Shown piece after piece: positions 18,730 to 26,701 of a stretch of DNA of 64,000 bases. The DNA is from Opitutia bacterium UBA4506. GTDB lineage: Bacteria > Verrucomicrobiota > Verrucomicrobiia > Opitutales > Puniceicoccaceae. The stretch lies in NCBI GenBank assembly GCA_002388665.1, contig DGMY01000043.1:75577-139576 (forward strand), given 5' to 3'. A program made the translations under genes and the position numbers. Numbering within the stretch: the first letter of the stretch is position 1; the number at the start of each line of letters is the position of its first letter. Below the pieces are notes generated by a model. The model did no database searches and had not been told where the DNA came from. It saw only the letters and a list, made by a program, of their open reading frames with translations.

Positions 18730-20306
18730 CGGTCTTCGATCTCACGGTAGTCCAAAGAGGTAAACGGAGATGCCGGCAGGTCGGCCGCGTTGTAAAGGTT
18801 GACTTCCGGCCAGGAGGACCAGCCATAGCGCACATACTTTGGCGCGGAGACTTCGTCGCTCCAAACGATGACTTCACTACCGGCAATAGTCGCTTCTGCT
18901 TCCTTGAAAACTCCATCGCTACCCGCGATTTCAAACCCGGCCAAACGATCCGAAGGGGGCTGGGGTGACCCCTCGAGCATCACCGGTGGCTGGCCGATTT
19001 TTAGACCAGCTGCATAGTCAAAAGACACTTGGATCCGCCCCCTCTCAGCCAGGGAGTTCCGATACATCGGCCCCATGTAGAGATCCTCCTGGCCATAGGC
19101 CAGGCCCAACGCAGCAATCGCCACACGCTCTCCGACGGTTTCCTTGTTGGCTGGATGGACATTTGATCGTTCGCCAAGATCCGTTGTCGTAACCATCGCT
19201 ACGTTGCGCTCACGAAGAGTCAGGCGCTGAGCCTCAAAGAGAAATGGCAAGCTACGCCCCGGACGCCATCCTGCGTGCTGCACGTAGACGATTGGGAAAT
19301 CGCCCACCCCCCAACGCTCCCGCAAATCATGAAAGAGATTCGGGAGAAGTGTCGCATACTCGATAGCATCTTCCTTCGTCCGACTGTTGCTATTTCCCTG
19401 ATACCAAACCAGGCCCTTGATCGGAAATGGGACGAGCGGGTGAATCATCCCGTTGTAAAGAACTGATGGCAGATTCGGATCACTGGCCGGGGGGCGCACC
19501 TTAGCGGGTCTCACGGGCCTAGGCCGCACCTTGTTCGCCCGGTCCTCCTTATACTGCTTCAAGGCGGCCCTATACTTCGGTTCAACCACCGCAAAATATT
19601 GCTCGGTCAATTCTTCAACGCTCTCAGGGCTATAGTCGGCGATCGCAGCGTAGTGCTGCAGGGATGGCTCAGTCCGAAGAGCTTCAAGACTGCTCCACGC
19701 CTGAGCAGCCGTCCCGCTATAGCTTACCCCAATGATGCCAATGGGCACGTCACCCAGGGCTTTCTGTAGGTCTACGCCAAAGTAATACCCCACCGCGGAA
19801 AAGTTGCGGGCGGTCTTGGGTGTACACGGTTTCCACGTGCCTTTCATCGCGTCCTCTTTTTCGAACGACCTTCGCGTAGGCACTTCGAACAGGCGAAGAC
19901 TCGGGTGGTTGGCTTGCCAAATCTCCGACTTGCCTTTGTGTGATTTTCCGAGCGGCCAAACCATGTTGGACTGCCCTCCACATATCCAAACATCCCCGAC
20001 GACGACGTTTTGCAACGTGAGCACTTGGTCCGGGCCTTCAACCAGAAACTCAATGGGATCCGTCGTGGCTTCGAGAGGCTCGAGGACAACGCGCCATTTT
20101 CCATCAATCGCCTGCGTTTGTTCACTATGGCCAGCCACAGCGACGTCGACGATTTCGCCATCTGTTGCCTCGCCCCAAATTGTCAATGGTACCCCGCTCT
20201 GGAGAACCATGTTGTCCGTGTAGATCGACGCCAGAGAGACCTCGGCCCAAGTGGCCAGTGGAGCAAGGGCTAACAGTGAAGGAAGAACAAACTTCTGGAT
20301 GCGCAT
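18726..20306 (-). CDS. Sialate O-acetylesterase-type SGNH esterase
   Basis: A 526-residue secreted esterase with a signal peptide (ending near TWAEV). The block DVWICGGQSNM contains the catalytic Ser113, and NVHPANKETVGERVA carries the likely catalytic His; both are characteristic of the 9-O-acetylesterase/DUF303 family. An insertion rich in Pro/Arg/Lys (residues about 250-265) is unusual. It follows the pectate-lyase-like gene by 15 bp on the same strand and is likely cotranscribed. In polysaccharide loci these enzymes remove acetyl groups from plant or algal glycans, not only from sialic acid. Confidence 0.92.
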   Translation of the reverse strand: MRIQKFVLPSLLALAPLATWAEVSLASIYTDNMVLQSGVPLTIWGEATDGEIVDVAVAGHSEQTQAIDGKWRVVLEPLEATTDPIEFLVEGPDQVLTLQNVVVGDVWICGGQSNMVWPLGKSHKGKSEIWQANHPSLRLFEVPTRRSFEKEDAMKGTWKPCTPKTARNFSAVGYYFGVDLQKALGDVPIGIIGVSYSGTAAQAWSSLEALRTEPSLQHYAAIADYSPESVEELTEQYFAVVEPKYRAALKQYKEDRANKVRPRPVRPAKVRPPASDPNLPSVLYNGMIHPLVPFPIKGLVWYQGNSNSRTKEDAIEYATLLPNLFHDLRERWGVGDFPIVYVQHAGWRPGRSLPFLFEAQRLTLRERNVAMVTTTDLGERSNVHPANKETVGERVAIAALGLAYGQEDLYMGPMYRNSLAERGRIQVSFDYAAGLKIGQPPVMLEGSPQPPSDRLAGFEIAGSDGVFKEAEATIAGSEVIVWSDEVSAPKYVRYGWSSWPEVNLYNAADLPASPFTSLDYREIEDR

Positions 20307-20321
20307 TTTCAGACCCCCGTG

Positions 20322-21749
20322 TTACAGAATGTCGCCGGCCAACTCGTTAAGAAAGCTTTCCAAGTTCGTATATCCGTCGCCATTGGCATCCGCATTGCGG
20401 TCTTCCGGATCGGTCGGGTCGAGTCCGTGCTGGAGCTCCCAAAGGTCGTCCATGCCATCCATATCCTCGTCCGGGTAGGGCTCCCCGTTTTCGTAATCCG
20501 GGAATTGCGGATAGGCGCTGTCCGCCAGAAATGGGGTAAGAGATTTGGTTCCCGTGTTATTCCGAATCTTCTCAATAAACGCTTGGTCCGCGACATCCCG
20601 CAGGGGGACCATGCGCCCAACCGTATCCAGCAATAAGGCTTCGACTTCATCCGCGGGTATGGGCTGGAGGTCATAGAGCGGACGAGCGGGCTCAGAGACC
20701 AAAGCGTCTGGGCTCGAAGGTTTGCGGCGATCGTTGCTCATGCTCACCGTCTCACCGAGCTCATTGATATTCCCATCAATGTACACGTTGGCACCAGGCT
20801 GTAGGTCAATGCCCACGATTTCCTTCCCTCTGCCATCAACCCGTTTGTAGACGTTGTTCACGACGTTGATGTTCTTCGTCTCTACTAGTTTAAAGGGTTT
20901 ATTGGCCCTCTTCCCGGTCGTATCGGTGATGATTGTCCCAGCGACAAAATTGTAAGCCAGATTGTTCACTACGTCAGCGTTGATCACATCGCTTACGCGG
21001 GGATTTCTCCGACGGCAATCAATGGTAACGTTGCGGTAGTACGTGACTTCCTGAGTGCCTGCGCCAAACAAGGGTCCGTACCCATGCGGGTGCCCTTGGT
21101 CGGGGCGAAGTTCTGCCGAATCGAGAGGTTCGGCGAATAGAGAATTTTGGACGGTGAGCCCCCGTGTATCCATGAACCAACTGCTCACTGCTTCATCCAG
21201 GGTCCAACTGATGGAAAGATGATCGACGATACAATCCGTTGTGTGGGAAAAGCCTATCCCGTCAGCGTTCTCCCGCTCCTTCCAATGGCGATCCTGGAGT
21301 TCACCAATGCGCACGGCCAGGTGGCGTACAATCTGGTTGTCCCCCTTGAGGTGAATCGTGTCATTGACCAACGTGATGCCATCGCCCGGAGCCGTTTGAC
21401 CCGCGATCGTCAATTTCCCCTGGCTGGCAACAATCGCTTCCTTCAAGACAATGCTCCCGCCGACACGAAATACGACGGTGCGCGGTGTGTCCGGGTTTCG
21501 ATTGGTCAGCGCATCACGCAAGGTGCCCACGCCATCGTCCTCGAGGGAGTCGACAAAGTACACTTCGCCGCCGCGCCCGCCAGTGGATGCGGCACCATAA
21601 CCTTGTGCCGTCGGGAAAGCGCGTTGCCGACCGTCGGTCAATTTGGCAACTTCAGCCGGAATGGCTGGGATCGGTTCCGCGCCGCTCACCACACTTGTGG
21701 ATAGTACGCAGCAAAACAAGGCAGTGGGTAGTTTCGGGATAAGTTTCAT
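20322..21749 (-). CDS. Pectate-lyase-like polysaccharide lyase with calcium-binding tail
   Basis: A 475-residue secreted protein with a signal peptide (ALFCCVLSTSVVSGAEP). The body matches the bacterial pectate lyase/Amb allergen type: FPTAQGYGAASTGGRGGEVY, VFRVGGSIVL, TIAGQTAPGDGITLVND, and VDHLSISWTLDE within a right-handed beta-helix. The C-terminus has Asp-rich calcium-binding turns (DEDMDGMDDLWELQHGLDP; DANGDGYTNLESFL) like thrombospondin type-3 repeats. It probably cleaves a uronic-acid-containing polysaccharide outside the cell. It heads a two-gene unit with the esterase. Confidence 0.9.
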   Translation of the reverse strand: MKLIPKLPTALFCCVLSTSVVSGAEPIPAIPAEVAKLTDGRQRAFPTAQGYGAASTGGRGGEVYFVDSLEDDGVGTLRDALTNRNPDTPRTVVFRVGGSIVLKEAIVASQGKLTIAGQTAPGDGITLVNDTIHLKGDNQIVRHLAVRIGELQDRHWKERENADGIGFSHTTDCIVDHLSISWTLDEAVSSWFMDTRGLTVQNSLFAEPLDSAELRPDQGHPHGYGPLFGAGTQEVTYYRNVTIDCRRRNPRVSDVINADVVNNLAYNFVAGTIITDTTGKRANKPFKLVETKNINVVNNVYKRVDGRGKEIVGIDLQPGANVYIDGNINELGETVSMSNDRRKPSSPDALVSEPARPLYDLQPIPADEVEALLLDTVGRMVPLRDVADQAFIEKIRNNTGTKSLTPFLADSAYPQFPDYENGEPYPDEDMDGMDDLWELQHGLDPTDPEDRNADANGDGYTNLESFLNELAGDIL

Positions 21750-21815
21750 ATAGCTCCAAAGGAAGGTTCTGCCTCATTCTCGCTCGGCAATTCATCATAC
21801 ACCATCATCGGATCG

Positions 21816-21829
21816 TTTATTAAGATAAG
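21816..21829. promoter_or_regulatory. Regulon palindrome (TTTAT-N4-ATAAG), copy 7
   Basis: Lies 66 bp upstream of the pectate-lyase-like gene start; TTTAT and ATAAG arms flank TAAG. Confidence 0.55.
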
Positions 21830-22019
21830 CGTACGGCGGGAGGAGGGAAAATGTCACTTGTTTAAGGATCCAACGAAATGAATGGCTCCCGCCTATCGCT
21901 GCCAAGGGCTGAATGAAACGCCCCGCGTTGCCTGGGTGCCCCTGCGATTCGTCTTGCCACCTCATGCCCCCCTCTTTCGATCCGCAGCAGGACAAGCGAT
22001 ACGTACAAAAGGGATCCCT

Positions 22020-24305
22020 CTAGGGTGCGTTCTTCAGTTGAAGGTCGTCAAACCAGGCTTCCCCTTGGCCACCTCCATTCACCGCGAGCCGTAGGGTTGC
22101 ATATTCAGCCCCACTGGGAACCGCAACTGCCGCATTGATGAATTGTACATAATCACCACTCGTGCCTCCGAGGGAACCCACGCTCTCCGAGCCAATTTTG
22201 ACGTCGGAACTGTTGTAAAAGCGAACCTGGATCAAGGCCGACTTCCCGCTGGCGAGATTGTTGGTCTTGATGTACCCGGAGGCGTTGAGTGTACTCATTC
22301 CAGTGATGTCGACTTCCTGAGAAGACGCGGTGTAAGCCGTCCCGGCGGGCTGGTGGAGCGCAGGACTTCCGTCCATACCTGCGGTCGCTGCAATACTGGC
22401 ACTGGAGTGCACCGTCCAGTCGCCATCATTGTTGCTGTTGGCAAAATCGGGATCGAGCAACAGTTGTGCACCGGGCAGCACATCGCTGGCATAGACCCCA
22501 ATGTCATCAAAGTAAACGGACCCAGTTGGGCTTTGCTGAGCCGCCAGCCAAACCGTCATGATGTCGGCATCGTTCGGGACGATCAGGTTACCGGCTGATA
22601 CATGCTCCCAGTCGTCATTCACGGTTTCCGTCATCGAGGCGATCGAGACATTACCCGCCGATACTGGATTCGCGACGGTGCCATTGTAGAGACCACCTGC
22701 GTCGGTGTCATAGAAACGCAGCTGATAGACCACCTTGTGGACTCCATCAAAGCCACTCATCCGCACGAACCCTTCAGCGGAGAGCGTTTCACCAGCCAAT
22801 ACCGGTATGTCTTCCTGTATCGCCTTCCGGTAATTTCCACTAGGAGTCACCATCGCTGCATAGGCGCTACCATCGTGGGTAATTGAACTTTGTATGGATG
22901 CCCCGGTGGTGTTCCACGAACTGTCATCCCCCGTTTCAAAGTCACCATTCTCGACAAGGGTGATATCGGTCGAAGGTCCATCGCGTAGGGTAGAGATCAG
23001 CGCGGAGATGTGTGAAACCAAATGGGATGCACCCACCGGATAGTTAAAAACCACGGTCGAGCTATTTCCCGAGATCGTATAGTTTAGCCCATCGTCGAGC
23101 GCGCCCGTGAAGACATTCGGCGTCGAGGAAACAATCTTGTTGTCGGTCACGAGATTGCCATCGGGAGTAAACAGGTATGGATCTCCATTCGCATCATTGT
23201 CGAGATCGGCAATGCCGTCCTTGAGATCCTTTGACGCATTGGGATTCGACAGGTCGTTGTAGCTGACTTCACACCCGCGGGATCCGTAGAATTGAACATT
23301 GGTCCCCACATCGGCTGTAAATCGATTGTAGAGTACACGAATTTTCACTCCGGTTTGCGGATCGAAATCGGGTTCGGTTTGATAGGGAATTTCGTCAATC
23401 AACCCCAGCAACGTTCCATTGCCACCCAGTCGAATCGCTGCGCTACCAGCGTCGATCTGAAAATCATTGTTAAAGATTTGAAAGTTATTGGTCCCCATCT
23501 TCAAGGTAATCGCAGTGTAGAGGGCGCTTCCGCCGACCGTGTTGAAGGCGAACTGGTTGTCATCTCCATTGGTATTCTGAACACCGACAATCACATGATC
23601 ACACCCTTCCTGTCCCCAGTCCCCGTCGTAGGTGTTGCCGATCCAATGGATGTTGCGGCCACTATAGTATTTAGTCCCATCACGACCTTGCCCTGAGATT
23701 CGATTTCCAGCGATCAACCAATTGTTGCAGGGATCCCCGGCAGTGATGTCGGTCGCCCCCAGCTTTACCGGACTGTTGTCCCCACTGGTCTTCGAGCCCG
23801 AACCAATAATTTTAAATCCGATGACTCCCCAGTTGCTGATACGAGAGGACCGCACCGTCGTTACATTGCCACTGGACTGTATGACTGCTTGTTCCGGGCC
23901 ATCTGCGGATACTAGTAAAATCGGAGAACTGTTCGTCCCATTCGCCACGCCTTCACCTTTCGTAATCGCTAGGTCTTCGAGGTAGGTTCCAGCCTTGACC
24001 AGGATAACTGTTCCAGGAGTTGCCTCATCGATGGCTGATTGGATAACACCCAGGGGACTACTCTCCGAGGTGCCATCACCGGTTCCGCCGGGGGCGACCC
24101 ATATCTGGTTGCTCACAGTCGTTAGGTCCCAACTGGACGGCATCAAATCGTCAAGGTTCCCAGGGACACTACCGTCAGGGGAAAAACCGGAACAAATCGA
24201 CAGGCCGATAAAACAAGAGGCCGATACGCCTCGGCGCAAGAGGCGCTCGAGAGAAGAGAATGGAAATGGAATCATACGATTGAGGTGTCGAGATGATCTT
24301 TTCAT
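22020..24305 (-). CDS. Secreted parallel beta-helix protein with carbohydrate-binding-like domains
   Basis: 761 residues from the ATG at 24305; another ATG at 24275 is possible and neither has a clear Shine-Dalgarno. A hydrophobic export segment near residues 30-45 is followed by the opening of a chondroitinase-B/pectate-lyase-like helix (IWVAPGGTGDGTSESSPLGV; GTVILVKAGTYLEDLAI). The middle has repeated short beta-strands with Asn ladders. The C-terminal third has two related jelly-roll domains (NGDFETGDDSSWNTTGAS and a second copy near PDFANSNNDGDWT) like carbohydrate-binding modules. It is a probable polysaccharide lyase or hydrolase; catalytic residues are not identifiable by eye. Confidence 0.85.
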   Translation of the reverse strand: MKRSSRHLNRMIPFPFSSLERLLRRGVSASCFIGLSICSGFSPDGSVPGNLDDLMPSSWDLTTVSNQIWVAPGGTGDGTSESSPLGVIQSAIDEATPGTVILVKAGTYLEDLAITKGEGVANGTNSSPILLVSADGPEQAVIQSSGNVTTVRSSRISNWGVIGFKIIGSGSKTSGDNSPVKLGATDITAGDPCNNWLIAGNRISGQGRDGTKYYSGRNIHWIGNTYDGDWGQEGCDHVIVGVQNTNGDDNQFAFNTVGGSALYTAITLKMGTNNFQIFNNDFQIDAGSAAIRLGGNGTLLGLIDEIPYQTEPDFDPQTGVKIRVLYNRFTADVGTNVQFYGSRGCEVSYNDLSNPNASKDLKDGIADLDNDANGDPYLFTPDGNLVTDNKIVSSTPNVFTGALDDGLNYTISGNSSTVVFNYPVGASHLVSHISALISTLRDGPSTDITLVENGDFETGDDSSWNTTGASIQSSITHDGSAYAAMVTPSGNYRKAIQEDIPVLAGETLSAEGFVRMSGFDGVHKVVYQLRFYDTDAGGLYNGTVANPVSAGNVSIASMTETVNDDWEHVSAGNLIVPNDADIMTVWLAAQQSPTGSVYFDDIGVYASDVLPGAQLLLDPDFANSNNDGDWTVHSSASIAATAGMDGSPALHQPAGTAYTASSQEVDITGMSTLNASGYIKTNNLASGKSALIQVRFYNSSDVKIGSESVGSLGGTSGDYVQFINAAVAVPSGAEYATLRLAVNGGGQGEAWFDDLQLKNAP

Positions 24306-24862
24306 AGTTCTGGGGTGCTGGGTGCAGGATGGGGCGACTGTCTTCGCCCGGGTGATCAACGGCAGGGAATTATGGCTCACGAAGAATCGCCGCAGGTAAT
24401 TGCTTGTCGGGGTTGGTTTGGAGTTTTTCTGAGCGTGATGAACATCGGTGGGGTGATGCTCGATCGATTTAATAAACGCCTCCACCTGATTCGGTGGCCC
24501 TCCTCGGGTGAATAAGACGGGGTAAGTTTGTGACTCCGGACGATAAAAAAGGGGAAATTTATCGTCAATGGAAGAGCCCTTCGACCACCCCGAAATCTCT
24601 CTTATACAGATAAATCTCTGGCTCCTGCATCCGTAGGTTCCATCATTGAGAATCCTGCCTCCGAGGTGCCGCGAACCGGGATCCGTCGAGACATGAAACC
24701 CGCTCCATTCCCGGATGGAAAGGGTCGAGGTTCGTCCCCTCTGATAGAACGGGCAGGCAGTCAGCGGCGCCCTGCAACGAGGGAACAGTAAGACTCACCG
24801 CGCAGAGCACCTTGATCGGTACCTTGTCGATCACCCAGCCATTCAACAGCAGCTCGGCCAGA
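24306..24862. other. Intergenic region with a regulon palindrome
   Basis: No supported gene. It holds the palindrome at 24601-24614. A 67-codon open frame (24643-24846, minus, TTG start) has no recognisable features. Confidence 0.5.
24601..24614. promoter_or_regulatory. Regulon palindrome (CTTAT-N4-ATAAA), copy 8
   Basis: Lies 295 bp upstream of the chosen start of the beta-helix gene, flanked by AT-rich sequence. Confidence 0.45.
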
Positions 24863-26110
24863 CTACGGGATCAAACGAAGGAGATGGGGGTGGTTCGCCA
24901 ACATGGGAGAGATGAGGGCGTTAAAACTGATAAAGTCACGCACTCCTTGGCCCGCCGTGGTCTCCGGATGAAAATATTCGTACAGGCATCCATGCTGTTC
25001 CAGGCATCCGGCCAAGGTGGCTTCAGCACGGCTGACGATCTCACAAGCTTCTTGCTCGTAATGATAGCGGCGCAACGCTGTCCACGCAATGTAGTTGACC
25101 ACGGTCCATACGGGCCCCTGCCAGTTCGAGGGATTCCCATGTTCCTTCTGATCACCGATGTACTCGTTGATGTCGCATGGGTGGTAGAGCGGTTCCTTCC
25201 GCGACAAGCTTCGGATGCCCGCTTGACTCAGGAATCGCTCTTCGTTCATCAGATGCTTTTCAATGACAGCTTTGGCCATTTCCGTAGATGCGACTCCATA
25301 AACCAATGGCATGAATGACATCGCATGCTTTACTTTCAGAAAGGTCAGCCAATTGGGGTTCTGACGGACAGGACCAAAGATGTGTGAGAGATTGGATCCA
25401 CGATCCAGGTTATAGTAGAACTCATCCTCCGGATCCCACAGATGCGTGTTGATCCTTTCTTTCAGTGCATCCCGTTTCGCCGCGTAGGGTTGAGACTCCT
25501 GCCCAATCATCTCTGCGATCTTTGCCATCGCGGCGTAATCGCCATAGGCGAAACTGTTCAGTTCAACAGTGATCACGGAATTTCGCGGCCGTCCATAGAG
25601 GGCGGGATGATTGTCGGCGCCACACCCTCGGTGGTGCCGCATGTAGAAGAGACCCTCTTCCGCTTGCAAATAGGTTTCCCAATATAGATGAAATTGATCC
25701 AACTGGGGGAAGATCGTTCGCAACCACGCAATGTCGGGGTCGATTTCGTATGCCAGCAAGGCCATTTGTGCCAATATCGGCTTCGCTGGGTTGTTTTGAG
25801 AACAATCACCACTCAAATCCACAGGCTGGTCGATGTGATACATGAAATTTGTGAAGCCATTCTCACGTTGGTAAAACAGAAAAGAATCGACAACTCCCTT
25901 CAAGTATTTCGGAAGGCCGGGTTCATGAAGATGGCCCAGTGCAAAGAAGAAACTGTCCCAATCCCATATCATCTTGCAGTAGGCATTCGTACTCGGCTGG
26001 ATGCCGGGGTAAGGATGGATGCTGTCCGGTTCAATCAAAGCTTGCCGATAGCGATGATCGAGCAAGGCCTGGAGTGACGGTTCAGTATTCAAGTCACTAG
26101 TCGTTTTCAT
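24863..26110 (-). CDS. MGH1/GH63-like (alpha/alpha)6 glycoside hydrolase
   Basis: A 415-residue protein without a signal peptide. Aromatic motifs typical of the trehalase/GH63/mannosylglycerate-hydrolase clan are present: MIWDWDSFFFALG near residue 50, GNPSNWQGPVWTVVNYI near residue 320, and a C-terminal EYFHPETTAGQG, whose Glu is at the position of the catalytic base in relatives. It probably removes an alpha-linked sugar from imported oligosaccharides in the cytoplasm. It is the last gene of the left polysaccharide region and has its own upstream palindrome 252 bp away. Confidence 0.85.
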   Translation of the reverse strand: MKTTSDLNTEPSLQALLDHRYRQALIEPDSIHPYPGIQPSTNAYCKMIWDWDSFFFALGHLHEPGLPKYLKGVVDSFLFYQRENGFTNFMYHIDQPVDLSGDCSQNNPAKPILAQMALLAYEIDPDIAWLRTIFPQLDQFHLYWETYLQAEEGLFYMRHHRGCGADNHPALYGRPRNSVITVELNSFAYGDYAAMAKIAEMIGQESQPYAAKRDALKERINTHLWDPEDEFYYNLDRGSNLSHIFGPVRQNPNWLTFLKVKHAMSFMPLVYGVASTEMAKAVIEKHLMNEERFLSQAGIRSLSRKEPLYHPCDINEYIGDQKEHGNPSNWQGPVWTVVNYIAWTALRRYHYEQEACEIVSRAEATLAGCLEQHGCLYEYFHPETTAGQGVRDFISFNALISPMLANHPHLLRLIP

Positions 26111-26362
26111 CGTTTGAGCGAAATCATTTTGTCATGTTCTGTATCGAGACCCATTCGGAATTGAAGAAACTCATGGCCCGATTGCTGTGGATGGCCATTG
26201 AAGATATTCGCGCTTGAAGGATTCATTGGATTCTATCGGTGTTTATCGAACTGCGTACTCGCAGGTGATCGCCCTAAATCGGTCCGGGTTCAGAATCTGC
26301 CCCTGCAGCCGAAGGATTGCTACGGTCTACCCTAGCTTCGAAGAAAAACAAGAAAGCACTAG

Positions 26363-26376
26363 CTTATAGGTATAAA
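26363..26376. promoter_or_regulatory. Regulon palindrome (CTTATA-GG-TATAAA), copy 9
   Basis: Arms CTTATA and TATAAA, upstream of the MGH1-like gene and just left of the defence-island repeat. It marks the right edge of the regulon. Confidence 0.55.
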
Positions 26377-26460
26377 CCGACCCGGCGGTCGCCCCTGTTC
26401 GGGCGAATGTGGTGAAGTTCCATTCAGGATAAATATGCGAAATCTGCGTATCGACAGATT

Positions 26461-26637
26461 TCGGGGACACCCACGACAGATTTCGAGGACACCCATCGAG
26501 CTTCTGAAAATGACTGCCAGCGCCCTAACCCAATTTTTCCGCCCTCCCTCAAATCCGTCCCCACTGACACGTCGGGACGCCATCCCACCGAGCACCCTAT
26601 CCTTGCCAGAGAGAACGACGGGTGTCCTCGTTTACTC
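26461..26637. repeat. Island-flanking direct repeat, left copy (MITE-like)
   Basis: The 177-bp block matches 39364-39540 in the same orientation with 6 mismatches and no gaps by my alignment. Inside it, CGAGGACACCCATCG (26484-26498) and CGACGGGTGTCCTCG (26616-26630) form an inverted repeat with one mismatch, like the ends of a small non-autonomous element. The motif GGACACCCACGACAG-TTTCG is partly doubled at its left end. No transposase gene is present. It lies 64 bp from the end of res. Confidence 0.9.
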
Positions 26638-26701
26638 TCGCGAATACCCCCAAAGGCCAGCCTGAAAAAATCGACCTTTTCTTTGGGGTCCAAAATCAGG
26701 A

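Noticed and set aside
24643..24846. Possible small secreted protein
   Set aside because: TTG start, no Shine-Dalgarno, and a translation without recognisable signal or motif.
26424..26693. Open frames inside the 177-bp repeats, in both copies
   Set aside because: Similar translations occur because the DNA is repeated; starts and ends differ between copies and no domain is visible.
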